In this document: positions 37,064-45,035 of the stretch, one piece after another
How the letters are laid out: each line of letters starts with the position of its first letter
Numbering within the stretch: the first letter of the stretch is position 1
The notes under the pieces: model-generated
Databases searched by the model: none
Told to the model about the DNA's origin: nothing
What the model saw: only the letters and a program-made list of their open reading frames with translations
Position numbers and translations under genes: made by a program
Origin: Pedobacter endophyticus
GTDB lineage: Bacteria > Bacteroidota > Bacteroidia > Sphingobacteriales > Sphingobacteriaceae
DNA length: 64,000 nucleotides
Assembly (NCBI RefSeq): GCF_015679185.1
Contig: NZ_CP064939.1
Span: forward strand, 992,001-1,056,000
Reading direction: 5' to 3'

Positions 37064-38449
37064 TTATTCTTCTTTTGCAATTTTGCGAATAAGCCAGTTG
37101 CCGGTATCGCCGATGTAGAATATTTTCTTATCCTCATCGTAGGTAATTGCCTGTGGATTGTTGAAACGTGCTTCGGTGCGCAAATCACCGTCGGCATAAC
37201 CACTGGCGCCGTTATTGCCTCGACCGGCAAAAGTGCTCACCCGGCCCTGGGGCGTTAGTGTGCGTATGGCGTGGTTGGCCTTATCGCAGAAATAGAAATC
37301 GTATTGGTCGCCTCCCGCGGTTTCGTAATCGGGGTTTTTAACAAATACGCCTTGAACCGGATTGTTTAAACGGGCATTGGTGCCAATTCCATCTGAATAG
37401 CCCGAGGTACCTGCTGCACCACAAATGGTATAAGGTGTTTTAAATGTTTTCTTTTCGCGATCGTAATCGGTACGCATAATAAAATGCTTGTCGTATTCAA
37501 CCAAATAAGCGTAATCGCCAGAGGGATGCACAACCATGTAAACGGCCACGGCGCTATACGGATTGGAGAACACCAACTTGTCTTCTTTGGTAGCAAAATC
37601 GTACCTGCGGATATCGCCAGCCCTGAACCTCGAATAGTACAACTCTCCATTTTGGGGATGAATAATTGTTCCGTTTACACCGCGGGCATAAACTTGTATG
37701 GGTTCGTTTTGAACGAAATTTGATGAGCGGTTAAATATATAATTGCCGTATTTGGTATCGCTTGAATGGTTATCTGAAGCTATCATATCCTGATTGCCAT
37801 CAATTCTCCAATTGATGATTGAAGTTCTGGCAAAGCCTGTTCTGAAATAATTAACATATTGCTTTTCGAAATCGATGAGTCGACAACTGTTTGCATCGGC
37901 CGTAAAATAAAGGCGGTTGTGGTTTCTGGGATCAAATGTTAGCCAAAGCACGCCCTTAAATGCACCGCAATCGTTAAAAGGACCTTCTTTCTCCTCAAAA
38001 TTGCTCGCTACTTCGTAATATTTGCCCAAAAAGGTAGAAACAAGTAATTTCCGGTTGTAAGAAAATGCTTCTTTGGATACTGCGTTTGCAAGCTCCTGAC
38101 TGTTGCCGCCGATTATGGTAATCTTGATATCACCGGCATAAGCTTTCTCGGGAATTATGCAGTACAAAGCGTTATTTTTAACGCTGATTACCTTGGCTTC
38201 TTTACCACCGATCATCACTTTTATTTTTGAAATATCGTTTCCGAAATTATCGCCATAAATGACCAGATTGTTGCCTACACTTCCCTCTTTGGGGTAAAAA
38301 TCGGCAATAAGCACTTCCTTATTAGGATCGTAGCCGGGTTCGGCCTTTAGCTCATCTTGCTTACAATTTGTTAAGGTAAGTGCTAAGAGCCCCAGCAACA
38401 TCCAATGGATTTGCCAACGTTTGGTTTTAACATTGTTTTTTACTTTCAT
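37064..38449 (-). CDS. IPT/TIG and NHL-repeat surface lipoprotein
   Basis: A 461-residue lipoprotein with lipobox LTNC (signal about residues 12-29), an IPT/TIG immunoglobulin-like domain at about 45-130 (IADFYPKEGSVGNNLVIYG), and a C-terminal six-blade propeller of NHL type with LNNPVQGVFVKNPD, NHAIRTLTPQGRVSTFAG and ARFNNPQAITYDEDKKIFY. Such proteins accompany SusC/SusD pairs and likely bind glycan at the cell surface. It heads the operon. A leader of roughly 770 bases lies between it and the operator-promoter unit at 39222. Confidence 0.85.
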   Translation of the reverse strand: MKVKNNVKTKRWQIHWMLLGLLALTLTNCKQDELKAEPGYDPNKEVLIADFYPKEGSVGNNLVIYGDNFGNDISKIKVMIGGKEAKVISVKNNALYCIIPEKAYAGDIKITIIGGNSQELANAVSKEAFSYNRKLLVSTFLGKYYEVASNFEEKEGPFNDCGAFKGVLWLTFDPRNHNRLYFTADANSCRLIDFEKQYVNYFRTGFARTSIINWRIDGNQDMIASDNHSSDTKYGNYIFNRSSNFVQNEPIQVYARGVNGTIIHPQNGELYYSRFRAGDIRRYDFATKEDKLVFSNPYSAVAVYMVVHPSGDYAYLVEYDKHFIMRTDYDREKKTFKTPYTICGAAGTSGYSDGIGTNARLNNPVQGVFVKNPDYETAGGDQYDFYFCDKANHAIRTLTPQGRVSTFAGRGNNGASGYADGDLRTEARFNNPQAITYDEDKKIFYIGDTGNWLIRKIAKEE

Positions 38450-39221
38450 ATACCTATTGCTTTTATCTGGGCAGCCCCAGATTTTACATGAATTAATTAT
38501 TCATTATTTATTTGTACGATTTAACCGCCGATGGGCGTAAGTGATCTTATTAAGGTTATTTTAAGAATGCCCAAAAACGGAAGTGCTGTTGCGATTTGGA
38601 CAAAGGTTTTCCATACAAGAAAATTAGGGTTCCTTGTTGCTGTATCTGAAAAAAGCTTTGCCTGCCTGCAAAATGGAATAGCGTAAAAACGTTAAACTGT
38701 TGCTTTGGCTTTGAGATTGTGTGGAATGATTTAACCGGTAAACCCTTATCTTCGGCGTTAAATTCAACAACTGTTATCTCAGTTTGATTTCTGTTTTTGG
38801 GATGACCTTATCTGTAATGTTCTTTGTGCTTAGCGTAAATGCAACCGATTATAAATGATTAAAACATGCGACTTATTTGGTTATTGCAAACGTATAATGC
38901 GTTCAAAGCTGGCTATTCGTAAACTGCTTTGTAGCCTTGTTGCATGCTATCATTAAAATGCCTGGCATTATCTGGCTCATTTATAAATGGTATGGTTGAG
39001 TGCGTTTAACTGATATGAATATTTACAGAATTGATAAGTATTTATTGACCATAATTTAGATTTAGTTTTTATTTCCTCATTGATTTGACTTAAGCAAAAT
39101 CAAAAATGTTAGGCATCTGAAATTAATAAATTGTTTCTCATAAAAAGTTATTGCAACTGCAAAGCATTGTGGTGCTTTTTAAAGGGATTTGCAGTTAGGT
39201 TTATTATTTGGTTAATTGTAA
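38450..39221. other. Long leader region of second uptake operon
   Basis: No reading frame with plausible coding features is seen. If transcription starts at the -7 box near 39223, this is a leader of about 770 bases. No hairpin-plus-T-tract could be identified by eye. A second promoter within it is possible, since the stretch is AT-rich. Confidence 0.45.
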
Positions 39222-39279
39222 TCAAAGTAAAGAAATAGCCTCTTTATTATTTGTTCAACCTTTTGTCGATTTGTATCAA
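39222..39279 (-). promoter_or_regulatory. Operator-promoter unit 4 for second uptake operon
   Basis: Minus strand: TTGATAC...CGACAAAA...TTGAACA (39279 to 39252), 20 bases, TTACTTTG (39230-39223). This is the cleanest copy, with both direct-repeat halves beginning TTGA exactly 21 bp apart. Confidence 0.7.
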
Positions 39280-39352
39280 AGTCTGCCAGCGCTAAATTTC
39301 CTCAATTCGCTGGTGGTGAGATTGTTTTTCGGAGAATGCTCTTAAGAAGCGC

Positions 39353-39450
39353 CGTCATTTCGAGCGCAGCCGAGAAATCTTTGAACCTAACTTTAGCTTA
39401 AGATTTCTCCTCCGTAGGAGCTCCCATTGAACACTTCGGTCGAAATGACG
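39353..39450. repeat. Repeat family 2 hairpin, copy 2
   Basis: CGTCATTTCGAGCGCAGCCG, GAGAAATCTTTGAA, then AAGATTTCTCCTCCGTAGG and CTTCGGTCGAAATGACG. The rest of 39451-39714 contains only short repeat ends (CTTCGGCTTCGCTCAAG) and no gene. Confidence 0.65.
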
Positions 39451-39714
39451 ATTTATGGTGTTTACGAAAACCGTCAATGGTAGCGGAGTCGAAGACTTTT
39501 ATTTTGGATAAATATCTAAACATCCACCCTTCGATTAAGCCTGTATTGGGCCCTTCGGCTTCGCTCAAGATAAACTCCAGTCGAAATACTCAGAAGACCA
39601 TGTTTATTCGTTTGTCGACTAATAAATAGAAGGTGTCTACACGACAAGCCTGAGTAAAAAAAAGTCGTTTATACCACAGCTACGCAATAGAAGTCGACTG
39701 TAAATTATCGAATC

Positions 39715-40593
39715 TTAAAGTTCCAAAATGGAATCTATAGTTAACTGAGAATATTCCTGTAACTCGTTCAGTTCAATTAAATTTACTCTTTCTGACTTGC
39801 TGAGTAAGCGAATGGCATTATCATAAGACTTAACCAAATCGGTTGATTTTGGTTTAGCAAGAATTACATCAAATAAATAGTCATTATGTACAGCTAAATC
39901 ATGCAGATCTTCAAACTGACCGGAGTATTGCCAGGCTTTTCGCTGGATGGATTCTGGTCTTTGCAAATCAAAGCTAACAGGTTTTACCAAGTGGGTGTTC
40001 TTGTCTTCTTTCCAGGCAATATCAAATTTAACAGATGCTCCAGAATCGGGTTTAATGCTATAATTAAAATACAAATTATCGACCTCGTTTAAAGATGTGT
40101 TCTTAGTAAATTTACTCAAGTGATTTTTGTACTTTCTGAGTAAAATCGTTTCATCGATCTTTTTAATAGTGCTATCCTGAATCTTAAATACAGAAAAATA
40201 AAGATTGTAAAGCTGATCGCAAATTTGTTGAATGTTTTGAGTATAGAGCACTGAGTTACGATAATTACCAAATTGTAATGATGAAGCATCAGGCGCTAGA
40301 AATTCTTTTTCCAAAAATTGTTGGAGTCCGTGCTCCAAATCCTGATCATAAAATAAGTTCGGAGATTTATTCAAAGTAGCAACACGATCTTGGAAATACC
40401 TGAAATAAGATTTTATTGTTTTTTCAGGAATTTCGGGATAAGTGTACCTTAGTCTGATAAGCTTTTCAGGAAAAATAAATTCAAGTCTCTTGTGTTCGGG
40501 AAAATAGGCCACAAGACCAACATTCAACACCTCCCCCAGCAATTGTGAGTGATGATATTGCAATAAAGCATATTGGAACGTTCCTTTTATCAT
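39715..40593 (-). CDS. DUF3037 family protein
   Basis: A 292-residue protein starting MIKGTFQYALLQYHHSQLLGEVLNVGLVAYFPE, the family hallmark. DUF3037 proteins are found next to small HipA-like kinases, and here the ATG overlaps the kinase stop as ATGA. The function is not established; the conserved partnership suggests they work together. The longer frame would add nine residues lying within the kinase gene. The C-terminus (LINL-ELQEYSQLTIDS) is helical. Confidence 0.85.
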   Translation of the reverse strand: MIKGTFQYALLQYHHSQLLGEVLNVGLVAYFPEHKRLEFIFPEKLIRLRYTYPEIPEKTIKSYFRYFQDRVATLNKSPNLFYDQDLEHGLQQFLEKEFLAPDASSLQFGNYRNSVLYTQNIQQICDQLYNLYFSVFKIQDSTIKKIDETILLRKYKNHLSKFTKNTSLNEVDNLYFNYSIKPDSGASVKFDIAWKEDKNTHLVKPVSFDLQRPESIQRKAWQYSGQFEDLHDLAVHNDYLFDVILAKPKSTDLVKSYDNAIRLLSKSERVNLIELNELQEYSQLTIDSILEL

Positions 40594-41414
40594 GAAATGA
40601 GACTTAACATAATTAAACAATATTTATTTGAATTTTGTTTAAGCTGATAAAGATAATCAATTAGTCGATCACTTTCGCCAACACCAATATCTGCAACTTT
40701 TAGCTGCTCAATCAAATCGGCGATTTTATTGATATCCAATCGGTCGAGATACTCTTTAAAAGTGTCAAAAAGGTTCTTCTTCTGGCCACGATAGGCTTTT
40801 AATTTTGAATAAAACAAATGGTGAAAGTAAATTCTTGGCCATCTGTTTTCAGCAAATTCATCTAAAATTACTTGTAGCGCATCATCAGATTCGCCATCTA
40901 TAAAATGAAGACAAAGCTCATGATCAATTAAGATAAACCCATCATCATCCATCATTAGGTTTGCCTTGTTATGATGCCCGCCCCTATCGGCATTCATAAT
41001 CATACAATCAAAGGCAAATAAAGTTGCACAATCGTTAATACTAAAAGTCGATTTTTTAAGCCCCTCGCTAACCAAGCTAGCATTAATAAGTTTACTGCAG
41101 AAAGTTGTGCCCTGATGTTTGGTTTTAAGTTCCTCAACATCTTCCTTTAAAAGTGTGCTAAGAAATTTTGGGTCGGTTAAATTTACCAAGTAACTCTCTG
41201 GCGTATCTAAATCGAATTCTCGGGCAAGTTCACTACAAATAAACTCTTTTGCAATGTGGCAACTTTGAGCGATGTGATTTGGGGTAAATAATTTTACCAC
41301 ACAAGGGATCATTGATAAATCGTTTGAATTCTCGTCGATACAGGTAACGCTCCAAGGTTTTGTTGAACCACCCTTAAGTTTACCATCAAATCGTATCGGA
41401 GTTAATTTAATCAA
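40590..41414 (-). CDS. HipA-like kinase (HipA_2 family)
   Basis: A 274-residue protein with the core of a HipA-type Ser/Thr kinase but much shorter than HipA (about 440). The catalytic loop reads MNADRGGHHNKANLMM and the metal-binding region is FILIDHELCLHF, at about residues 140-175. N-terminal GGSTKPW and VVKLF may hold ATP. It forms a tight pair with DUF3037 downstream. The 158-residue unknown gene is 105 bases upstream on the same strand. No HipB-like helix-turn-helix protein is near, so a classic toxin-antitoxin role is not supported. Confidence 0.85.
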   Translation of the reverse strand: MIKLTPIRFDGKLKGGSTKPWSVTCIDENSNDLSMIPCVVKLFTPNHIAQSCHIAKEFICSELAREFDLDTPESYLVNLTDPKFLSTLLKEDVEELKTKHQGTTFCSKLINASLVSEGLKKSTFSINDCATLFAFDCMIMNADRGGHHNKANLMMDDDGFILIDHELCLHFIDGESDDALQVILDEFAENRWPRIYFHHLFYSKLKAYRGQKKNLFDTFKEYLDRLDINKIADLIEQLKVADIGVGESDRLIDYLYQLKQNSNKYCLIMLSLIS

Positions 41415-41519
41415 GTCGCTTCTTTTCTCTAAAATAGATATTTTTTACCCTAAAAGAAATTTCAGCTTATAATTCGATTAAATTAAACCTTAAAAACTAA
41501 ACTCTACTCACTGCAAATT

Positions 41520-41996
41520 TTAATAAAAGGCACGTTCCCGACGTAAATCCATACGTGTTACAAGCTCCAAATCCTCGTTAAAATCATGACTATAAATTTT
41601 AAATGTAATTTCCCACTCATCTTTTAACAGACCGGGAATAAAGCGACTGAAAATTTTTGTAAAAGCGGCGAAATTGATATCGGCTTTACAGATTACCAGA
41701 TAAGAATGATCTGATTCGGCAATTACCTCTGCAATCTGTTTTTCCCACCTTGTGCAAATCTCATTTGGTAGGCGGTTATACGCTTGTGCATCTATCAGGT
41801 TTCCTGCGGCAACAATAAAATCATCATTCACCCACTCGCCTGTAAGTTTCTTCCATGCATTATTTTGTTTCTCAAAACTGCCCAAAAGTTCGCCATCCAA
41901 TAAAATCTTCCAACATGCTTTGGTATCAAAACAAATTAATTGATAGGCTAAGGCGTTCGGATCATTTAAAGGATAAAAAAAGTCAAGCTCAATCAT
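41520..41996 (-). CDS. Hypothetical 158-residue protein under SOS-like dyad
   Basis: I do not recognise this protein. It is acidic and soluble, with no signal peptide; aromatic-rich stretches include DFFYPLNDPNALAYQLICFD and WKILLDGELLGSF, and a conserved-looking DHSYLVICKADINF. It is divergent from imuA. A -7 box TATATTTG lies 27 bases upstream and a TACTA-N7-TAGTA dyad covers its -33 region; a matching dyad is in the imuA promoter. Shared control suggests a damage-linked protein, which is inference only. It may be co-transcribed with the HipA-like and DUF3037 genes. Confidence 0.7.
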   Translation of the reverse strand: MIELDFFYPLNDPNALAYQLICFDTKACWKILLDGELLGSFEKQNNAWKKLTGEWVNDDFIVAAGNLIDAQAYNRLPNEICTRWEKQIAEVIAESDHSYLVICKADINFAAFTKIFSRFIPGLLKDEWEITFKIYSHDFNEDLELVTRMDLRRERAFY

Positions 41997-42022
41997 AAAA
42001 CGGGTTGGTTTAGAATTACGAA

Positions 42023-42059
42023 CAAATATAAAAAAGTAATTTTACTAAAAATAATAGTA
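42023..42059 (-). promoter_or_regulatory. Promoter and dyad of the 158-residue gene
   Basis: Minus-strand -7 box TATATTTG (42030-42023) and dyad TACTA-AAAATAA-TAGTA (42043-42059) about 12 bases upstream of it, over the -33 position. Confidence 0.6.
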
Positions 42060-42132
42060 TTTATCAACATATAAAACAAGCTTTAAATTGCATTAATTAA
42101 GCTTTTTCGATAACTTTTCAACAATGTTAAAT

Positions 42133-42158
42133 TACTAATATTTTTAGTATTAGATTTG
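42133..42158 (+). promoter_or_regulatory. Promoter and dyad of imuA
   Basis: Dyad TACTA-ATATTTT-TAGTA (42133-42149; inner symmetry extends to TACTAA/TTAGTA) followed one base later by the -7 box TAGATTTG (42151-42158). The dyad lies between -33 and -7, where a repressor would block polymerase. The imuA ATG is 10 bases downstream. A LexA-type repressor is the natural candidate. Confidence 0.65.
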
Positions 42159-42168
42159 TAATTGATTT

Positions 42169-42906
42169 ATGTTGCAGCAAAAAAAGGATATTGTAGAGGC
42201 GCTTCAAAAGCAGATACTGTTGCTACAAGGTGTTAAACCTTCTGGCGAGGGAGGATTGCAGGATATCGGTCTGCCCCAAATTTGTAATGCTTTCCCCAAT
42301 GGCATATTCCCATCGGGAGCCATCCATGAATTTTTGGGCTGCAATATGGAAGATGCGGCGGCAAGCGGCGGCTTTATTACGGCATTGATGGCAACATTGA
42401 TGAGAACAGGCACCAATTGCATTTGGATCAGCACTAAAAGAACCCTTTATCCAGCTTCGCTGAACGCGTTTGGCATATCTCCGGACAGGCTGTTGTTTAT
42501 CGATCTAAAATCGGAAAAAGATGTGCTTTGGGCAACGGAAGAAGCCCTTAAATGCAGTTCAATAGCTGTGGTTGTTTCTGAGCTCGACGAAATCAGCTTT
42601 GCACAATCGAGGCGGCTACAATTGGTGGTAGAGAAAAGCAGGGTTACAGGATTTCTCATCAGGCGAAATGCAGAAAAACTCAGCAATACCATTTGCGTAG
42701 CAAGATGGAAGATTAGTCCGCTGCCAAGCAGGGAAATTGATGATTTACCCGGGCTCGGCTTTCCCAATTGGCAGGTGGCGCTGTTAAAAGTGAGAAATGG
42801 CCTGCCGGGAAGTTGGAATGTATCGTACTTAAACGGTGCGTTTTGTGAGGAAATTCCTCAGGCGGAAAAGCAGTTTATTGAAGAAAAAAGACGGGAGGCA
42901 ATATGA
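42169..42906 (+). CDS. imuA: ImuA-like mutagenesis protein
   Basis: A 245-residue RecA-fold protein of the ImuA/SulA-like group. Typical are FPSGAIHEFLG, NCIWISTKRTLYPASLNAFG and the YxxxE-like ALKCSSIAVVVSELDEISFAQSRRLQLV. There is no Walker A GKT, as usual in this group. ImuA joins ImuB and DnaE2 in a damage-induced translesion complex. It is first in the cassette, with the stop overlapping imuB by four bases (ATGA). The promoter dyad suggests repression until DNA damage. Confidence 0.88.
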   Translation: MLQQKKDIVEALQKQILLLQGVKPSGEGGLQDIGLPQICNAFPNGIFPSGAIHEFLGCNMEDAAASGGFITALMATLMRTGTNCIWISTKRTLYPASLNAFGISPDRLLFIDLKSEKDVLWATEEALKCSSIAVVVSELDEISFAQSRRLQLVVEKSRVTGFLIRRNAEKLSNTICVARWKISPLPSREIDDLPGLGFPNWQVALLKVRNGLPGSWNVSYLNGAFCEEIPQAEKQFIEEKRREAI

Positions 42907-44408
42907 TGCAAAAAAGATATATGTCTATTTGGTTCTCTCATTTGTTAACAGATTGGATCTGCCTGAAAAGACCCCAACTTAAAGATAAGCCTGTTATTTT
43001 TTCAATTAAAGCAGGAAACAGGATCATAGTGAGTGCAGCAAGCAGGCAAGCGGAAGAACTCGGTATTAATGTCGGTATGCCATTGGCCGATGCAAGGGCT
43101 ATCCTTCCCGAGCTTGAAGTGCTGGATGATAAACCCGGCAGAACGGCCAGATTACTAAAAGCTTTGGGTACGTGGTGCATCCGATATTCGCCAATTGTTG
43201 GAATCGATTTACCAGATGGCCTGATGCTGGAAATTACAGGTTGCACGCATCTTTGGGGCGGCGAAAAAAGTTACCTTAAAGAAGTGGTAAACAGGCTTCG
43301 GGGGGCTGGTTATCAGGTAAGGGCGGCCATTAGCGATACTGTAGCGACCAGTTGGGCCGTTGCGAGGTTCGGAAAGGTATCGCCAATTATTGCCCCGGGC
43401 AAACATATTGATGCTTTATTGCCACTTCCGTCTCCGGCATTAAGGTTAAGCGAACTGAATATACAAAAGCTGAGCAAGCTCGGCCTTTATCGCATCGGAA
43501 GTTTTATAAACATGCCTGCCTCGGTTTTGCGGCGACGCTTTGGTGAAGAAATGATCGAGCGTATAAGAAAGGCTATAGGCGATATGCCCGATCCTATTAC
43601 GCCCATCATTTTGCCTGATCCATTTTCGGAGCGCCTACCGAGCATGGAGCCTATTAATACCAGGGTGGGTATCGAGATTGCAGTAGAAAAGCTAATGAAC
43701 ACGCTTTGTAAGCGGTTGCAAAGTGAAGGAAAGGGGTTGCGGCAAGCTACGCTGAGCTGTTATCGGGTTGACGGGAAAATAATCCGTGTACAAATTGGCA
43801 CCAACCAGCCCAGTTCAAACGCAGTCCATTTATTAAAACTCTTTGGATTAAAAATTGGTGATATAGCGCCAAAAATGGGGATTGAGCTTTTTATTCTTGA
43901 TGCGCAAAAGGTTGAAGATACGCAAGCCAGGCAGGAAGCTTTTTGGTTGCAGGCAGATAACGGCGGCAACCAGGAAATTGCCGAGCTTATAGACCGAATT
44001 TGCGGAAAGGTTGGCGAAAATACCATTCACCGTTACCTGCCGCAGCAACATTACTGGCCTGAGCGGGCTATTATGGCCGTTACCTCGCTTACCTTAAAGC
44101 CCGAAATTCCGTGGCGAAGCGATAAGCCCCGCCCTGTTCAGTTGTTGGGTAAACCTGAAGAAATTGAGGTAACAGCGCCAATACCTGATTATCCGCCAAT
44201 GGTGTTTAGGTACCGCGGTAAGATCCATCAAGTAAAAAAGGCCGACGGGCCCGAACGTATAGAAAGAGAATGGTGGCTTGATGCTGGCGAGCACCGCGAT
44301 TATTACAGTGTTGAAGATGAGCTTGGCAAGAGGTACTGGCTTTTCCGCTCGGGGCATTATTCTGGCGATAAGCCTTCGAAATGGTACTTGCATGGCTTTT
44401 TTGCGTAA
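42903..44408 (+). CDS. imuB: ImuB, Y-family polymerase-like protein
   Basis: A 501-residue Y-family polymerase homologue. In place of the catalytic DxD start of active enzymes it has SIWFSHLLTDW, and instead of the SxDE motif it reads DGLMLEITGCTHLWGG, so the acidic residues for catalysis are missing. This matches ImuB, an inactive adaptor that links the beta clamp, ImuA and DnaE2. The helix-hairpin-helix region LSKLGLYRIGSFINMPASVL is intact. The C-terminal DUF6504-like tail ends KPSKWYLHGFFA. It overlaps imuA by 4 bases. dnaE2 follows after 1.2 kb of repeats. Confidence 0.92.
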   Translation: MMQKRYMSIWFSHLLTDWICLKRPQLKDKPVIFSIKAGNRIIVSAASRQAEELGINVGMPLADARAILPELEVLDDKPGRTARLLKALGTWCIRYSPIVGIDLPDGLMLEITGCTHLWGGEKSYLKEVVNRLRGAGYQVRAAISDTVATSWAVARFGKVSPIIAPGKHIDALLPLPSPALRLSELNIQKLSKLGLYRIGSFINMPASVLRRRFGEEMIERIRKAIGDMPDPITPIILPDPFSERLPSMEPINTRVGIEIAVEKLMNTLCKRLQSEGKGLRQATLSCYRVDGKIIRVQIGTNQPSSNAVHLLKLFGLKIGDIAPKMGIELFILDAQKVEDTQARQEAFWLQADNGGNQEIAELIDRICGKVGENTIHRYLPQQHYWPERAIMAVTSLTLKPEIPWRSDKPRPVQLLGKPEEIEVTAPIPDYPPMVFRYRGKIHQVKKADGPERIEREWWLDAGEHRDYYSVEDELGKRYWLFRSGHYSGDKPSKWYLHGFFA

Positions 44409-44567
44409 TAAATTAAGTTATTTTTAGTAAAAAAGGGAGTTGGGATGACGTGATAGTTACACAAAATATTAATATATCGCATGTCCAGATATTTCGGGAA
44501 GAATCACGAGGCGATGAACGTATAGCGAAAACAGCCCACCTAATGAGAGAGTGTAGTATAAGTTTAC

Positions 44568-44645
44568 GAACATATAGACACATAGAAAACATAGTTTATA
44601 TATGGCTAAGCTATGTGACCTATGTGCCTATGTGGTCAATTTTAT
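44568..44645. repeat. Outlying single unit of hairpin array B
   Basis: A lone diverged copy of the array B unit: ACATATAGACACATAGAAAA, CATAG, then AAGCTATGTGACCTATGTGCC and TATGTGGTCAATTTTAT. Confidence 0.6.
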
Positions 44646-44681
44646 ATAAAAAAGGAATTGGGATTACATTTATCTATTCTT

Positions 44682-44772
44682 GCCGTCTTTCCCGCGCAGG
44701 CGGGAATCTTAAAGCCTTTCTTTCGCTTTAGTATCCCTCCCGAAGTTTCGGGAAGGATGACGACCGTTCGTA
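44682..44772 (+). repeat. Mosaic interspersed repeat, copy 7
   Basis: GCCGTCTTTCCCGCGCAGG, GGGAATCTTAAAGC, and AAGGATGACGACCGTTCG with palindrome TCCCGAAGTTTCGGGA at 44738-44753. A further fragment with CCCGTACGTACGGG (44815-44828) and CCCGAAGCTTCGGG (about 44860) follows at once. No gene is seen in 44409-45035. Confidence 0.68.
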
Positions 44773-45035
44773 GTTGGTATTCCATCCATTTGGTTAACCG
44801 CCTCGTCACCTTGTCCCGTACGTACGGGAGTAGGGCTTTTTAGCATGAAACATGCTGATCCCGAAGCTTCGGGACAGCATGACAACCGTTCATATGTAAC
44901 ACTATAAAACAGACAGTTATACAAAAACATTAATAGTAATATATCGCATGTCCAGATATTTCTGGAAGAATAACCAGCGATGAATCGCAGAACGCCAACA
45001 GCCCACCTCAAGAGAGAGGGTTTTGTATAAGTTTA

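Noticed and set aside
41520..42906. Type II toxin-antitoxin reading of HipA-like kinase with the neighbouring unknown gene
   Set aside because: The unknown protein has no helix-turn-helix and the kinase lacks the HipA N-terminal region; the partner is DUF3037.
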